This document shows positions 6,436-13,527 of a DNA stretch of 28,740 nt, piece after piece. The DNA is taken from IMG/VR virus record IMGVR_UViG_3300025079_000017, positions 1 through 28,740 of that record. One strand, written 5' to 3'. This DNA comes from a virus. The notes beneath the pieces were generated by a model, which saw nothing but the letters and a program-made list of their open reading frames with translations, was not told the origin of the DNA and did not search any database. How positions within the stretch are numbered: position 1 is the stretch's first letter; each line of letters begins with the position of its first letter. The position numbers and the translations under genes were made by a program.

Positions 6436-6453
6436 CAAATATAAACAAATTTA
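6436..6453 (-). promoter_or_regulatory. Candidate Bacteroidota -7 boxes before the replication genes
   Basis: In the 71-base gap before the annealase-like gene, the minus strand has two strings that fit TAnnTTTG: TAAATTTG (6453-6446) and TATATTTG (6443-6436). I see no TTG at the expected -33 position for either, so this is a weak promoter call. The gap is one of few in the early region, which supports some control function. Confidence 0.35.
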
Positions 6454-6457
6454 TTAA

Positions 6458-6754
6458 CTAAAATTTCTGTATAATAAAAGAATCCCCAAAAGCCCAATAG
6501 AATGTAGCATCCATTATTGATCCTTTATCAGGATAATCATTTTTGTCATATTCTAGCCAGAACTCATCTAAGTTTTCATATTCTGAATATTCACAACACA
6601 AAGCTATTGGGTCAAATTCTATTTGTTCTCCAGTATCATCTTCATAAGATTCAAGCATTTCAAATAAAGCCCTTCTACCTCTTGGACTAAAATCATTAGG
6701 TCTATTTAACTGAAACCAATCACAAAAGCCATTTTCATTTATTGTCATCTTCAT
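6458..6754 (-). CDS. Acidic conserved hypothetical protein
   Basis: A 98-residue acidic protein with RRALFEMLESYEDDTGEQIE and then IALCCEYSEYENLDEFW. The C-C-E-Y-S/T-E-Y core is widespread in phage and prophage hypothetical proteins, with no function known to me. Strong acidity could mean DNA mimicry, but the motif is too regular to claim that. It overlaps its upstream neighbour by 4 bases and ends the first early operon before the spacer at 6387-6457. Confidence 0.85.
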   Translation of the reverse strand: MKMTINENGFCDWFQLNRPNDFSPRGRRALFEMLESYEDDTGEQIEFDPIALCCEYSEYENLDEFWLEYDKNDYPDKGSIMDATFYWAFGDSFIIQKF

Positions 6755-7002
6755 TTCGTTTTGATGTGTTTGATTAATTGTTCTTTTATATATTCTAAAT
6801 GTTCAGTATCAATCCATTCTAAAAAGTTATAGCTATCAAAACAGATCTGAAAGTCTTTGCCGTACTCATCTATGCCTCTTAAGTATAGTTCGTTTTCGTG
6901 AGCTTGGAATGTATTAATATCATTCATTCTTTTGTGTATTAGTTCATCCTGTTCTATTTCAGGCATTTTTACTATCTTTTCTTCTAATTCTTTTTTTGTC
7001 AT
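6751..7002 (-). CDS. Hypothetical 83-residue early protein
   Basis: A charged, mostly helical protein: MTKKELEEKIVKMPEIEQDE, then a strand-rich middle DEYGKDFQICFDSYNFLEWI and a C-terminal helix YIKEQLIKHIKTK. No family is recognised. It overlaps both neighbours by 4 bases (ATGA couplings), which supports the start and the frame. Confidence 0.82.
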   Translation of the reverse strand: MTKKELEEKIVKMPEIEQDELIHKRMNDINTFQAHENELYLRGIDEYGKDFQICFDSYNFLEWIDTEHLEYIKEQLIKHIKTK

Positions 7003-7301
7003 ATTCTTTGTTTTAAATTAATTATTAAAGGCTTCTTGTTATTATCTTTATAAGCTTCAAGGTATTCAGGTAGTAGTTCGTCTTGGTAGTCTAAGTTAAT
7101 TTGCCAAGCATCTTTTCCTTTTAGTTTCTCAGAAAATAAATTATAGCATTGTAGTTCCGTACCTATGACTTTTACATCAGGAGCATTTTTTAAAGCCCAA
7201 TACTCGCATAGTACTTTTTTATTGTCTAATGGTTTCTTTGACCAATAACCTATTTGAGGTTCATTAAACCATTCTTGATATTCAGCATCTCTTATTTCCA
7301 T
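6999..7301 (-). CDS. Hypothetical 100-residue early protein
   Basis: An aromatic-rich protein (QEWFNEPQIGYWSKKPLD and VLCEYWALKN in the first half, LDYQDELLPEYLEAYKD in the second). It is acidic in the middle with a basic C-terminus. No motif or family is recognised. It overlaps the membrane-anchored protein upstream by about 10 bases and the next gene by 4 bases, as expected for an early operon. Confidence 0.82.
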   Translation of the reverse strand: MEIRDAEYQEWFNEPQIGYWSKKPLDNKKVLCEYWALKNAPDVKVIGTELQCYNLFSEKLKGKDAWQINLDYQDELLPEYLEAYKDNNKKPLIINLKQRI

Positions 7302-7546
7302 TGCATTACAATTTCAGTTGCTATAATAATTATCGCCATTCCTAACAAAGCAAAACCTATAACTTCTAACCAAGATTCTACAGGTTGTTTTACTTTACTT
7401 CTAGCATAATCTCTTGGATGATTTTTGTATTTTATTTTTTGAGTTTGTTTATCGTACTCACAATGGAAAAACCTTTCTAATTCTTTTGAGTTAAAAATTT
7501 GCTCCTCTCTTGTTGTTCTGTTAATTACTCTAAATTCATTTTTCAT
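7292..7546 (-). CDS. Early protein with a C-terminal membrane anchor
   Basis: I chose the internal ATG at 7546 (84 residues, MKNEFRVINRTTREEQIFNS) over the longer frame from 7585. A good promoter lies at 7575-7604, so a transcript starting near 7568 would lack the upstream ATG. The soluble basic N-terminal part is followed by one transmembrane helix near the C-terminus (GFALLGMAIIIIATEIVM) and a short tail, WK. It is the first gene of the early operon, so it is probably made immediately after infection. Function unknown; it may act at the inner membrane. Confidence 0.75.
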   Translation of the reverse strand: MKNEFRVINRTTREEQIFNSKELERFFHCEYDKQTQKIKYKNHPRDYARSKVKQPVESWLEVIGFALLGMAIIIIATEIVMQWK

Positions 7547-7574
7547 ATTCTTGTTGTTTTGATTAATTATACAA

Positions 7575-7604
7575 CAAAGATACAATAATAAATGATATAA
7601 ACAA
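7575..7604 (-). promoter_or_regulatory. Bacteroidota-type early promoter TTG-N19-TATCTTTG
   Basis: On the minus strand TTG (7604-7602) is followed after 19 bases by TATCTTTG (7582-7575), a full match to the TAnnTTTG -7 box with a -33 TTG known for Bacteroidota housekeeping promoters. It lies in the longest early intergenic gap, directly before the first early gene, with an A-rich leader and no Shine-Dalgarno sequence. It is the best evidence in the window for the host group. Confidence 0.75.
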
Positions 7605-7684
7605 CTATATTAACAGAAATATTAACAAATAATGAATTTAACTCTAGGAAAGACTTTAGGGCTTGTATAGTATATTGGGGTTTA

Positions 7685-7735
7685 AAAGAAAAGAAAGTGC
7701 CTTAAAAACGAAAGGGAGGGTGTTATAAAGGCATT
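7685..7735 (-). terminator. Probable terminator after the lysis/phosphoesterase genes
   Basis: On the minus strand TGCCTT (7733-7728) and AAGGCA (7703-7698) form a 6-bp stem with some extra inner A-T pairs and a loop of about 24 bases. A T-rich run (CTTTCTTTTCTTTT) follows. The left arm overlaps the end of the phosphoesterase gene. The long loop makes this a moderate call, but it separates the late block from the early promoter at 7575-7604. Confidence 0.45.
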
Positions 7736-8454
7736 AATAGATTGATAGGAAGCGTTCCGTTATTCAAAACAACTGAACACCCTATTGATTGTTTTTTGAA
7801 GTTCTTAGCATAGGCTGCTGCATAAGTGGTACAGTCCACGCCACAGCCGACCTGCATTCCAAAGACCCTATACTTCTTACCACAGAACCATTGTACATAA
7901 GCTAAAGTATGAGTATGACCACAAACGCTAGACATTAGGTTGTTCTTAGACTTAGCTGCTGCCTGACCTCCTTCTCCGTGTTCATAAAGTACATCATCAT
8001 AAACTACTGATTCTACCCAATTCCAATTAGGAGTTCCTAAAACTTCATTATAAGATTTAATCCAAACAGAAGGAATACCGCCTGACATACCTTTTCTTGC
8101 AGCCATTCTATCGTGATTGCCAATACAAACATCAGCATAAGGAAAAGCCTTATACCATTGTGCTACTCTTTTTATTGATTTTTCTAATTCATCACCTGCT
8201 GACATTCCATCAGGATCAGGCTCGTGATAACTGAATGCGTGATTATCAAGTATATCTCCAATGAATATGACCTGATTGCAATTATAGGTTTCGTACTGTT
8301 CTAAACACCAATCAAGGTAGCCATCTAAACAGAAGGGTTCGTGCAAATCTCCAATAACTAAGATGTTCCTAGTTTCAGTTTCTCGCATTTTCTGTATAGC
8401 GGCAACCTCGTGGGGTTTTAATCTGTATCTATTATTTCTTTCCACTATCAGCAA
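7723..8454 (-). CDS. Calcineurin-like metallophosphoesterase
   Basis: A 243-residue protein with the complete set of metallophosphoesterase motifs: GDLHEP (D36, H38), GDILDNH (D67, N71), GNHDR (N113, H114), H159 in YEHGEGG, and GHTHT (H180, H182). It should hydrolyse phosphoester bonds with two bound metals. Phage members may remove phosphate from protein or nucleotide, or cleave nucleic acid; the substrate cannot be told. It overlaps the small membrane protein upstream by 23 bases, so it is expressed with the lysis block and ends it. The start could also lie a few codons later, but the first ATG fits the overlap. Confidence 0.9.
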   Translation of the reverse strand: MLIVERNNRYRLKPHEVAAIQKMRETETRNILVIGDLHEPFCLDGYLDWCLEQYETYNCNQVIFIGDILDNHAFSYHEPDPDGMSAGDELEKSIKRVAQWYKAFPYADVCIGNHDRMAARKGMSGGIPSVWIKSYNEVLGTPNWNWVESVVYDDVLYEHGEGGQAAAKSKNNLMSSVCGHTHTLAYVQWFCGKKYRVFGMQVGCGVDCTTYAAAYAKNFKKQSIGCSVVLNNGTLPINLLMPL

Positions 8455-8617
8455 TCCCTTGTCCGATAACTAGAGTTAAACTTGCATAGAATAGATTTCT
8501 AGCAGTTTCCTCATCAACGCCTAAATAGGTCATAATGATAGGAACTACTACACTTGATACGGTGTACCAAAATTTCTTAGATTTAAAAATTTGTGAGATG
8601 AGCCATTTCTTAAACAT
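8432..8617 (-). CDS. Small membrane protein, holin-like
   Basis: A 61-residue protein. A basic N-terminus (MFKKWLISQIFKSKKFWYTV) leads into a hydrophobic segment (SSVVVPIIMTYLG), an acidic turn (VDEETARN), and a second, weaker hydrophobic stretch (LFYASLTLVIGQGIADSG). Two short membrane spans with charged ends and this size fit a holin or a holin partner. It lies one base after the DUF5675 gene. The other candidate holin is the 56-residue protein at 9177-9347, and which of them forms the hole is unclear. Confidence 0.7.
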   Translation of the reverse strand: MFKKWLISQIFKSKKFWYTVSSVVVPIIMTYLGVDEETARNLFYASLTLVIGQGIADSGKK

Positions 8618-8618
8618 A

Positions 8619-9107
8619 TTATTTATTTTTAATTATTAAATTTATATTAGTGCCGCCTAAATTAATTATTTCTTTCATAAGTAAATCCATAGCTAAAGTT
8701 GAATTATGAACAAAGTCCTGTTTGCGACCTATCCCTACTAGGATGCAACCTCTTGTATCTTTAGCTGAATTTCCTCTATGAAATAGTATATAAGTGCGGT
8801 CTTTTACATCTTGCACTAACAAGTGAAGATAGTTTCTTGTAGCTGATTCCCTAGCATATCTCATTCTTACTTTGTAATGACCATCAGGAATACAACTTAT
8901 GCTTCTTTTATTATCAAGATAAGGAAGCTCTAAAGTATCACACATCCACTCACCATTAATAAATAACTTTCCAACAGTAGAATTTTCTGTAAAAGTATCT
9001 CGTATTATTAAAAGATTAATTTTAGAATCCAACTCTTTAGGAATGGATTGAATAAACTTTAACTCCTTTAACTTCTTGAACAAATCTTTTATCCACTTTA
9101 ATATCAT
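8619..9107 (-). CDS. DUF5675-type protein, candidate cell-wall lysis enzyme
   Basis: A 162-residue protein. After a basic N-terminal stretch (ILKWIKDLFKKLKELKF) the DUF5675-like domain runs from about residue 30 with GEWMCDTLELPYLDN, CIPDGHYKVRMRYA, and ILFHRGNSAKDTRGCILVG near 112-130. The H-x-G-N...T-x-G-C-I pattern recalls the HG...S-x-G-C core of L,D-transpeptidase-like folds, so it may cut or rearrange peptidoglycan. That is inference, because DUF5675 has no established activity that I know of. No lysozyme, amidase or peptidase is seen elsewhere in the window, and the gene lies between two holin-like genes. This makes it the best endolysin candidate. Confidence 0.75.
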   Translation of the reverse strand: MILKWIKDLFKKLKELKFIQSIPKELDSKINLLIIRDTFTENSTVGKLFINGEWMCDTLELPYLDNKRSISCIPDGHYKVRMRYARESATRNYLHLLVQDVKDRTYILFHRGNSAKDTRGCILVGIGRKQDFVHNSTLAMDLLMKEIINLGGTNINLIIKNK

Positions 9108-9177
9108 CTTTAATTGTTTTTTGATATTTAGGGTTTTTTGAATTTAACTTACGTTTTTTATTAGTAGGTATATCCAT
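9037..9177 (-). CDS. Possible 46-residue basic protein, overlapping
   Basis: An open frame beginning MDIPTNKKRKLNSKNPKYQK, highly lysine-rich. Its ATG overlaps the stop of the holin-like gene (TAATG), which suggests coupling. However, its last 70 bases overlap the DUF5675 gene in another frame, which is long for this genome. It may be real, or only the leader of the DUF5675 gene. Confidence 0.42.
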   Translation of the reverse strand: MDIPTNKKRKLNSKNPKYQKTIKDDIKVDKRFVQEVKGVKVYSIHS

Positions 9178-9347
9178 TATCTATTTTTTGTATTGTACCA
9201 CCATTTGTCTACAGTATATGCTATTGTAACAACTAATAATAAAATCTTAAGAATTACCTCTAAGTTACTGAAAGTTGCTACACTTAATATTGTTGTGTTT
9301 ACTGCTATTACTTCCCCTACTTCCTTTGTTATTTGTTTTAGTGGCAT
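9177..9347 (-). CDS. 56-residue holin-like membrane protein
   Basis: A small frame in a region of about 300 bases between the connector and DUF5675 genes. It has an amphipathic start (MPLKQITKEVGEVIAVNT), one strong membrane helix (LEVILKILLLVVTIAYTV), and a tail, DKWWYNTKNR. Small size, a single span with an aromatic interface and a basic tail, and a place directly before the candidate lysis enzyme all fit a holin. Its stop overlaps the next ATG by one base. No Shine-Dalgarno sequence is seen, as elsewhere in this genome. Confidence 0.65.
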   Translation of the reverse strand: MPLKQITKEVGEVIAVNTTILSVATFSNLEVILKILLLVVTIAYTVDKWWYNTKNR

Positions 9348-9407
9348 CCTTTAAGTATGATTTTAATTTAATTTTATTCTTTTCTTTTACTTTATAATTT
9401 CTTTTCA

Positions 9408-9980
9408 TTAATCAGAAGCATTTAAAAAGTTTCTTAGTGTCAGTCTAGTACCCTGCTGATTAGGTCTTTCAAGATTCATATTGGAGTAATAAGAGTTTCG
9501 GTCAGGATTTACATCTGCTCCTGTGTTAGTTGAGTATTCTGGAAAACTGCTTGTATTGTTTCTTATGTAGTCTATCATTCTTTCCATATAATACTCCGCA
9601 GTATTCAAAACTTCATTTCTAAGGTGTTGTGCTTCTTCTGTGCTTAAAGCCGTACCTGTTTCTGAGGTTTTAGAATAGATATTCCCATTCTCAATTTTAA
9701 AACGGAGAAACGGCAAAGCCATATAAAGAGCGAATGATGGGAGCATTTCCCCTACATAATCATTCAACAAAGTTGCATAGGCTTCATTTCCTACATTGTT
9801 TACAGTTCCTGCAACAATTAAAGTTTTTAATTTGTCGGTTAAATTTGTACCAAGCTTTGTTTCCACATAGAGCTTTTGGCTCTGCTTGATATACGGAAGT
9901 AACAGATCAGGGTCTACATTTAATCCGATAGTAGTTGAATCCTTTAGCTTTTCTTCTGATATGAATAGTACGTATGCCAT
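9408..9980 (-). CDS. Head-tail connector/adaptor-like protein (DUF6712 type)
   Basis: A 190-residue protein following the portal with a one-base overlap. The segment VDPDLLLPYIKQSQKLYVET at about 22-41, with GTNLTDKLKTLI after it and a long helical region (LRNEVLNTAEYYMERMIDYI), resembles DUF6712-type structural proteins in Bacteroidota phages, which have the helical character of head-tail adaptors. It would sit below the portal ring and join the tail. The C-terminus (PDRNSYYSNMNLERPNQQG) is polar and may be an extended arm. The family name is from memory and not proven. Confidence 0.65.
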   Translation of the reverse strand: MAYVLFISEEKLKDSTTIGLNVDPDLLLPYIKQSQKLYVETKLGTNLTDKLKTLIVAGTVNNVGNEAYATLLNDYVGEMLPSFALYMALPFLRFKIENGNIYSKTSETGTALSTEEAQHLRNEVLNTAEYYMERMIDYIRNNTSSFPEYSTNTGADVNPDRNSYYSNMNLERPNQQGTRLTLRNFLNASD

Positions 9981-11971
9981 TATGTTACATTTTTATATTT
10001 AGCAATTAATTTAGGGTTTACAAATCCGTGATTAGGCATATCGTGTGGAGCTACTGATACTTCTTTTGCGTTTCTTGGTAGCTTCACTCCTCTACTTCTT
10101 GCTTCTGTTGATGTTATTATTTTGTCTGAGTTCTTTGGTCTATTGCCTTCTTGTACTAGAATGATTCTGAACCATTTGTGCTTACACAATGCGCCGCCTT
10201 TCCATTTCCAAATTGAATACTGATTTGATCCATAAGCACCCCATCCTGGATTAACTGTTTTACTTCCCATTGCTATAATATCCTCTTTACGATAGATTTT
10301 ATTAGCATTTGTCATTTTTCTGCAAAAATCTCTTTCTCCAACTAAGCTACCTACATACCTATATCTTACTCTATAAATGTCATCTTGGTAATCTGTTTGC
10401 TTACTCTTTTGGTCTTGTCCTGACTTTCTGTTTGGATATGCAGAGCCTGTACTAGCAAATTCATAGTAATCTGAATTTAATTCGCTTTCAAAATTAAAAT
10501 CCTCAATTTCATCTTCAGCTTCTTTTTCGCTTATTATTTCCCATCCTTCAGGCACATCTTCTCCGAACTCTTGAATACAAGAACTTAACTCAGTAGCTTC
10601 TGAATGGTCTTTACAAGCCATATAAGAGGTTTTGCCGTTGTATTCGTGTTCGTGGTACCCTTCACACCCTAAAGTCTTAGCGTGAGCCTCAGCCTCTCCT
10701 ATGGTGCTAAAAACAGGCTTTCCATCTACCATACCAACTTTACTAAAGTCCTCTCTTACTTCTACATCTACATTTAATGGAGCAAGTCCGAGTTCTTCCC
10801 TAATTTCATCCTGTGTCATTACAGCCATCAAATCTTGATTTGTAAACCTTGTTGTAATTGGCTTAAGCTGTTCAAACCTTACTGGCATATCCATTCCATT
10901 AACTGTAAATATTTTTCTTAAAGTCTTTATTATATGATTTTGAAACGGCATACACACAGTATTTAAGTAGTAATTCGAAGCGGAATTTAATTCATCAGCA
11001 TTATTTCCTAATCCTGTATCAGACTTTATTCCCATTAATACTGGGCTTGTTACCCTATGCCCTGTCAAGATGTTTTGCACCAAGAGTTCTTGTAAAGCTA
11101 AAAATTGCTTATCTAAATCAGAAGGAGTAATAGCTGTTATTTCAGGAGTTCTAGTCTTATCGTCTGAAAATGTCAAAATGAATTTTCCTGCATTTTTCTC
11201 AGAAGCGAACTTGTCAGTAAGGCTTTGCTCTATTTGAAAACGCTCCTCTTGAGTTGGCACTCCATTCGCAAAGCTGATCATAAAAGAACCTGCGAACCCA
11301 TTTGAGATATTGTTAAGATGGAACTCAGCTACTCTTTGATCAACCAATGCCCAATTATTTGCAGCTACATAATCAGGAGTGTAATAAGCGTTCATATTAG
11401 GACTGTAAAGCCCTGTATAAAGAATTTGATTTGCTGAAGTCCTGTCATTAGTATTAAAGGCAGGAACTCTATAAGGCTTGTTTTTTCTAGTATTTGACCA
11501 ATCTGAAGAAACATAATATGCCTCTACCTTGCCTAAATCATTAGGCTTTTCTGCTCTGACCTTATCCGCTCCGATATGATAGATTTCTGATATGCGTGTT
11601 CTATCTTGCGACCATACTATGTTAAGGGCAAATGCTCCTTGTAGCTTAAAGTCAAAAGCTATTTTTTTAATTACTTCATCTAAACTTTCATTACCATTAG
11701 CACTAGCAAAAAATTTCTTTAACTTAACAACTGCTTCTAAATCTCTTTCTTCTTCATCTTCTATTACTAAGCCTTCCCCTGCTATTAGTTCAGAAGTAGC
11801 GTTAATAATTGCAGCCTGAGTTGAACTGTTGTAGTAAAGGTCTATTAGAAACTGAGGGTAGAGGTTTGCCCAATCTTCCGTTCCATACGAAATGTACTCT
11901 CTACCACTTACTTCACTTACAACAGGTGCTGTTGTTGTGCTTAAATTTATTGCGCTTAAAATATTTTCCAT
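9980..11971 (-). CDS. Portal protein with a long extra C-terminal region
   Basis: A 663-residue protein. Residues 1 to about 405 look like an HK97/SPP1-type portal: an N-terminal clip region, a long stem helix area with LDKQFLALQELLVQNILTGH at 286-305, and a C-terminal VMTQDEIREELGLAPL typical of portals. Residues 410-663 are an added region. It has a short module IGEAEAHAKTLGCEGYHEHE at 424-443 with MACKDH at 451-456, an acidic linker (484-500), and a domain with GERDFCRKM (545-553), NPGWGAYGSNQY (574-585) and KGGALCKHKW (591-600). Cysteines and histidines in both parts could bind zinc. The portal forms the DNA entry ring at one capsid vertex; what the extension does is unknown. Confidence 0.85.
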   Translation of the reverse strand: MENILSAINLSTTTAPVVSEVSGREYISYGTEDWANLYPQFLIDLYYNSSTQAAIINATSELIAGEGLVIEDEEERDLEAVVKLKKFFASANGNESLDEVIKKIAFDFKLQGAFALNIVWSQDRTRISEIYHIGADKVRAEKPNDLGKVEAYYVSSDWSNTRKNKPYRVPAFNTNDRTSANQILYTGLYSPNMNAYYTPDYVAANNWALVDQRVAEFHLNNISNGFAGSFMISFANGVPTQEERFQIEQSLTDKFASEKNAGKFILTFSDDKTRTPEITAITPSDLDKQFLALQELLVQNILTGHRVTSPVLMGIKSDTGLGNNADELNSASNYYLNTVCMPFQNHIIKTLRKIFTVNGMDMPVRFEQLKPITTRFTNQDLMAVMTQDEIREELGLAPLNVDVEVREDFSKVGMVDGKPVFSTIGEAEAHAKTLGCEGYHEHEYNGKTSYMACKDHSEATELSSCIQEFGEDVPEGWEIISEKEAEDEIEDFNFESELNSDYYEFASTGSAYPNRKSGQDQKSKQTDYQDDIYRVRYRYVGSLVGERDFCRKMTNANKIYRKEDIIAMGSKTVNPGWGAYGSNQYSIWKWKGGALCKHKWFRIILVQEGNRPKNSDKIITSTEARSRGVKLPRNAKEVSVAPHDMPNHGFVNPKLIAKYKNVT

Positions 11972-11972
11972 T

Positions 11973-12647
11973 TTATAAAGTTGAAAGTCTATTGTTTATA
12001 TTAGCAGTTAATTCTGCTGAAGAACTGTTATATATTTGTATTTCTTTTATTGTACCATCAAAGGCATCAGTATCAGTTGCCCTAGCACCTATTGTATCAA
12101 TATCAGCCGTTCCTGCTGCGGTCGGTGTTCCTGATTGTGCTACTCCGTTTTTATATAAAGTCAGGACATCAGAAACTCTAGTAATTATTATATAATCATC
12201 TCCAAAAGTTCCTGAATCTAAGTCTAAATTTACATTAGCTGAATCTATTTTAACTTTAATTCTTGTAGTGCTATTGTATTTGAACAATTCATTTGATGTT
12301 GTATTATCGCCTAAAAAAGTTCCTGCTGCTGAAACCGCAGGGGTTGATTTAATCCCAACTGTAAAATCTCCAGCAATAGAAATTTGTCCTGTTGTTTGTA
12401 AGTTATTATTATCAGCTCTTACAAAAGTCAAAACCCCTCCTGAGAAAGCAGGTTGTTCTGTAGCAGTAGCCTGTACCATATCATAACTATTACTAGAACT
12501 GTCAGCCCAAGCAGAAACATCAGAGCCGTTAAGAGTTATGCCAACTGCATTTTGATACCAAGCCTCAAGACTTGATTCATCACTAGGCGACCATTTACCT
12601 TGTATACGTATTGATTCTAGGCTTAGACCTTGTTTTAATGATAACAT
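11973..12647 (-). CDS. LamG/concanavalin-like lectin domain structural protein
   Basis: A 224-residue protein built of one jelly-roll (LamG_3-type) domain: SLEAWYQNAVG and VSAWADSSSNSYDMVQAT near 29-63, GDFTVGIKS, VLTLYKNGVAQSGT, and FDGTIKEIQIYNSS near the end. These are the standard strands of such lectins. It probably decorates the capsid or forms part of a fibre and binds host or environmental glycans. It lies between structural genes, one base from the portal gene. The N-terminal 25 residues (SLKQGLSLESIRIQGKWSPS) may dock it to the virion. Confidence 0.8.
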   Translation of the reverse strand: MLSLKQGLSLESIRIQGKWSPSDESSLEAWYQNAVGITLNGSDVSAWADSSSNSYDMVQATATEQPAFSGGVLTFVRADNNNLQTTGQISIAGDFTVGIKSTPAVSAAGTFLGDNTTSNELFKYNSTTRIKVKIDSANVNLDLDSGTFGDDYIIITRVSDVLTLYKNGVAQSGTPTAAGTADIDTIGARATDTDAFDGTIKEIQIYNSSSAELTANINNRLSTL

Positions 12648-12650
12648 ATT

Positions 12651-12926
12651 TTATGTAGTTATTCCTTCATAATAACCTATTCCTATTCCACTAGTCAGCG
12701 TAATTGCTGTAATATTCATAAACAGGGTAGTTCCAGCAGGTAAAGTAGTTTGTAAAGCACTTTCGCCTGTTGCATCAGCTACTGTTATTGAAGCAACTAC
12801 ACTTTCAACAGGAAAGTAAACACAATACCAGTCTTTACTTGTTTGTGCTACAGTTGTAAAAACTACTGTATTGCCGTTTTTCCCTAGTTGCTCTGTTAAG
12901 AGTTGTTGTACATTTTCTATTGCCAT
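12651..12926 (-). CDS. Small hypothetical structural protein
   Basis: A 91-residue protein rich in T, V and A with short strands (NTVVFTTVAQTSKDWYCVYF, ALQTTLPAGTTLFMNITAI) and a C-terminal GIGIGYYEG. It looks like a small all-beta virion protein, such as a decoration or head-closure protein, but I recognise no family. It lies between the 162-residue structural gene and the lectin gene with short spacers. Confidence 0.8.
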   Translation of the reverse strand: MAIENVQQLLTEQLGKNGNTVVFTTVAQTSKDWYCVYFPVESVVASITVADATGESALQTTLPAGTTLFMNITAITLTSGIGIGYYEGITT

Positions 12927-12949
12927 TTTTTTTATTTTAAGATTTTATA

Positions 12950-13438
12950 TTATTGTCCGTAGTATATTGTATTAGTTGAAGCAGGTGCTTCATATTCTGT
13001 GTACTGAACTTCCTCACTTCCTGATTTTTCTGCTAAATAAAGTTTACCTATCGCTACAAGTCCTTCTACAACTCCGTTTTCATCTCTTACAGGTAATACG
13101 GTAGTTTCTGTACTAGGAGCTGTAATAGCACTTAAAACCACCTCATCTCCTACCCAAGTAACTTCATAGACTTCATATTTAAAATATCCTGCTGGTATTA
13201 AATCTAATTTACCTAAATAAACATCTCCGTTTACAGTTGGTGATGAATAAATAAAATTTGCCTGAAAGTATCTATCAAGATAATTGTAAGATGCTGGATA
13301 AGCATAAAAGACTGCACCATCCAAGTCATTAATAAACTTAAACAAATGTCTTACATAAGTTATATTTCTATTAGATATTCTAGTATCGTAAACATTTACA
13401 AAAGCTTCAAAATTAGTTTCTCTTATTGCTTGTATCAT
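12950..13438 (-). CDS. Hypothetical virion protein after the tube-like gene
   Basis: A 162-residue protein. The first half has basic and aromatic strands (VYDTRISNRNITYVRHLFKF, FYAYPASYNYLDRYF) and the second half is acidic and beta-rich, ending ASTNTIYYGQ. No family is recognised. It begins a new transcription unit, because a terminator lies at 13468-13500 and the element TTCTATTATAT ends 3 bases before its ATG. The unit then continues with the small structural, lectin, portal and connector genes. Confidence 0.82.
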   Translation of the reverse strand: MIQAIRETNFEAFVNVYDTRISNRNITYVRHLFKFINDLDGAVFYAYPASYNYLDRYFQANFIYSSPTVNGDVYLGKLDLIPAGYFKYEVYEVTWVGDEVVLSAITAPSTETTVLPVRDENGVVEGLVAIGKLYLAEKSGSEEVQYTEYEAPASTNTIYYGQ

Positions 13439-13441
13439 ACT

Positions 13442-13452
13442 ATATAATAGAA
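13442..13452 (-). promoter_or_regulatory. Repeated late element TTCTATTATAT (site 2)
   Basis: A minus-strand copy that ends 3 bases before the ATG at 13438. It shares 16 bases (ACTTTTTCTATTATAT) with site 5 before 25961. It lies just after the terminator of the tube-like gene, as expected for a promoter that restarts transcription. Confidence 0.6.
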
Positions 13453-13467
13453 AAAGTCTTTAAATAT

Positions 13468-13498
13468 TTGCTATAAAGAAAAGAGGGCTAAAAAGCCC
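13468..13498 (-). terminator. Rho-independent terminator after the tube-like gene
   Basis: On the minus strand GGGCT (13498-13494) pairs with AGCCC (13489-13485) around a TTTT loop, followed by TCTTTTCTTTAT. It lies about 30 bases past the stop at 13528 and before the next late element. It is a compact, classic stem with a U tract. Confidence 0.75.
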
Positions 13499-13527
13499 CC
13501 TGTTCAAGAATATATTAAAACTACAAA

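Noticed and set aside
6415-6436. Hairpin around CTTCGG (UUCG-like tetraloop) as a terminator
   Set aside because: The stem is short with G-T pairs on one strand and mismatches on the transcribed strand, and no U tract follows.
9083-9092. TTATCCACT, one base from a DnaA box, as a replication origin
   Set aside because: It is a single site inside a coding region with no cluster of similar sites.
9265-9408. A 47-codon minus-strand frame starting with TAATG at the end of the connector gene
   Set aside because: The start coupling is attractive, but the product is low-complexity (Lys/Asn/Ser) and the second half overlaps the holin-like gene in another frame.
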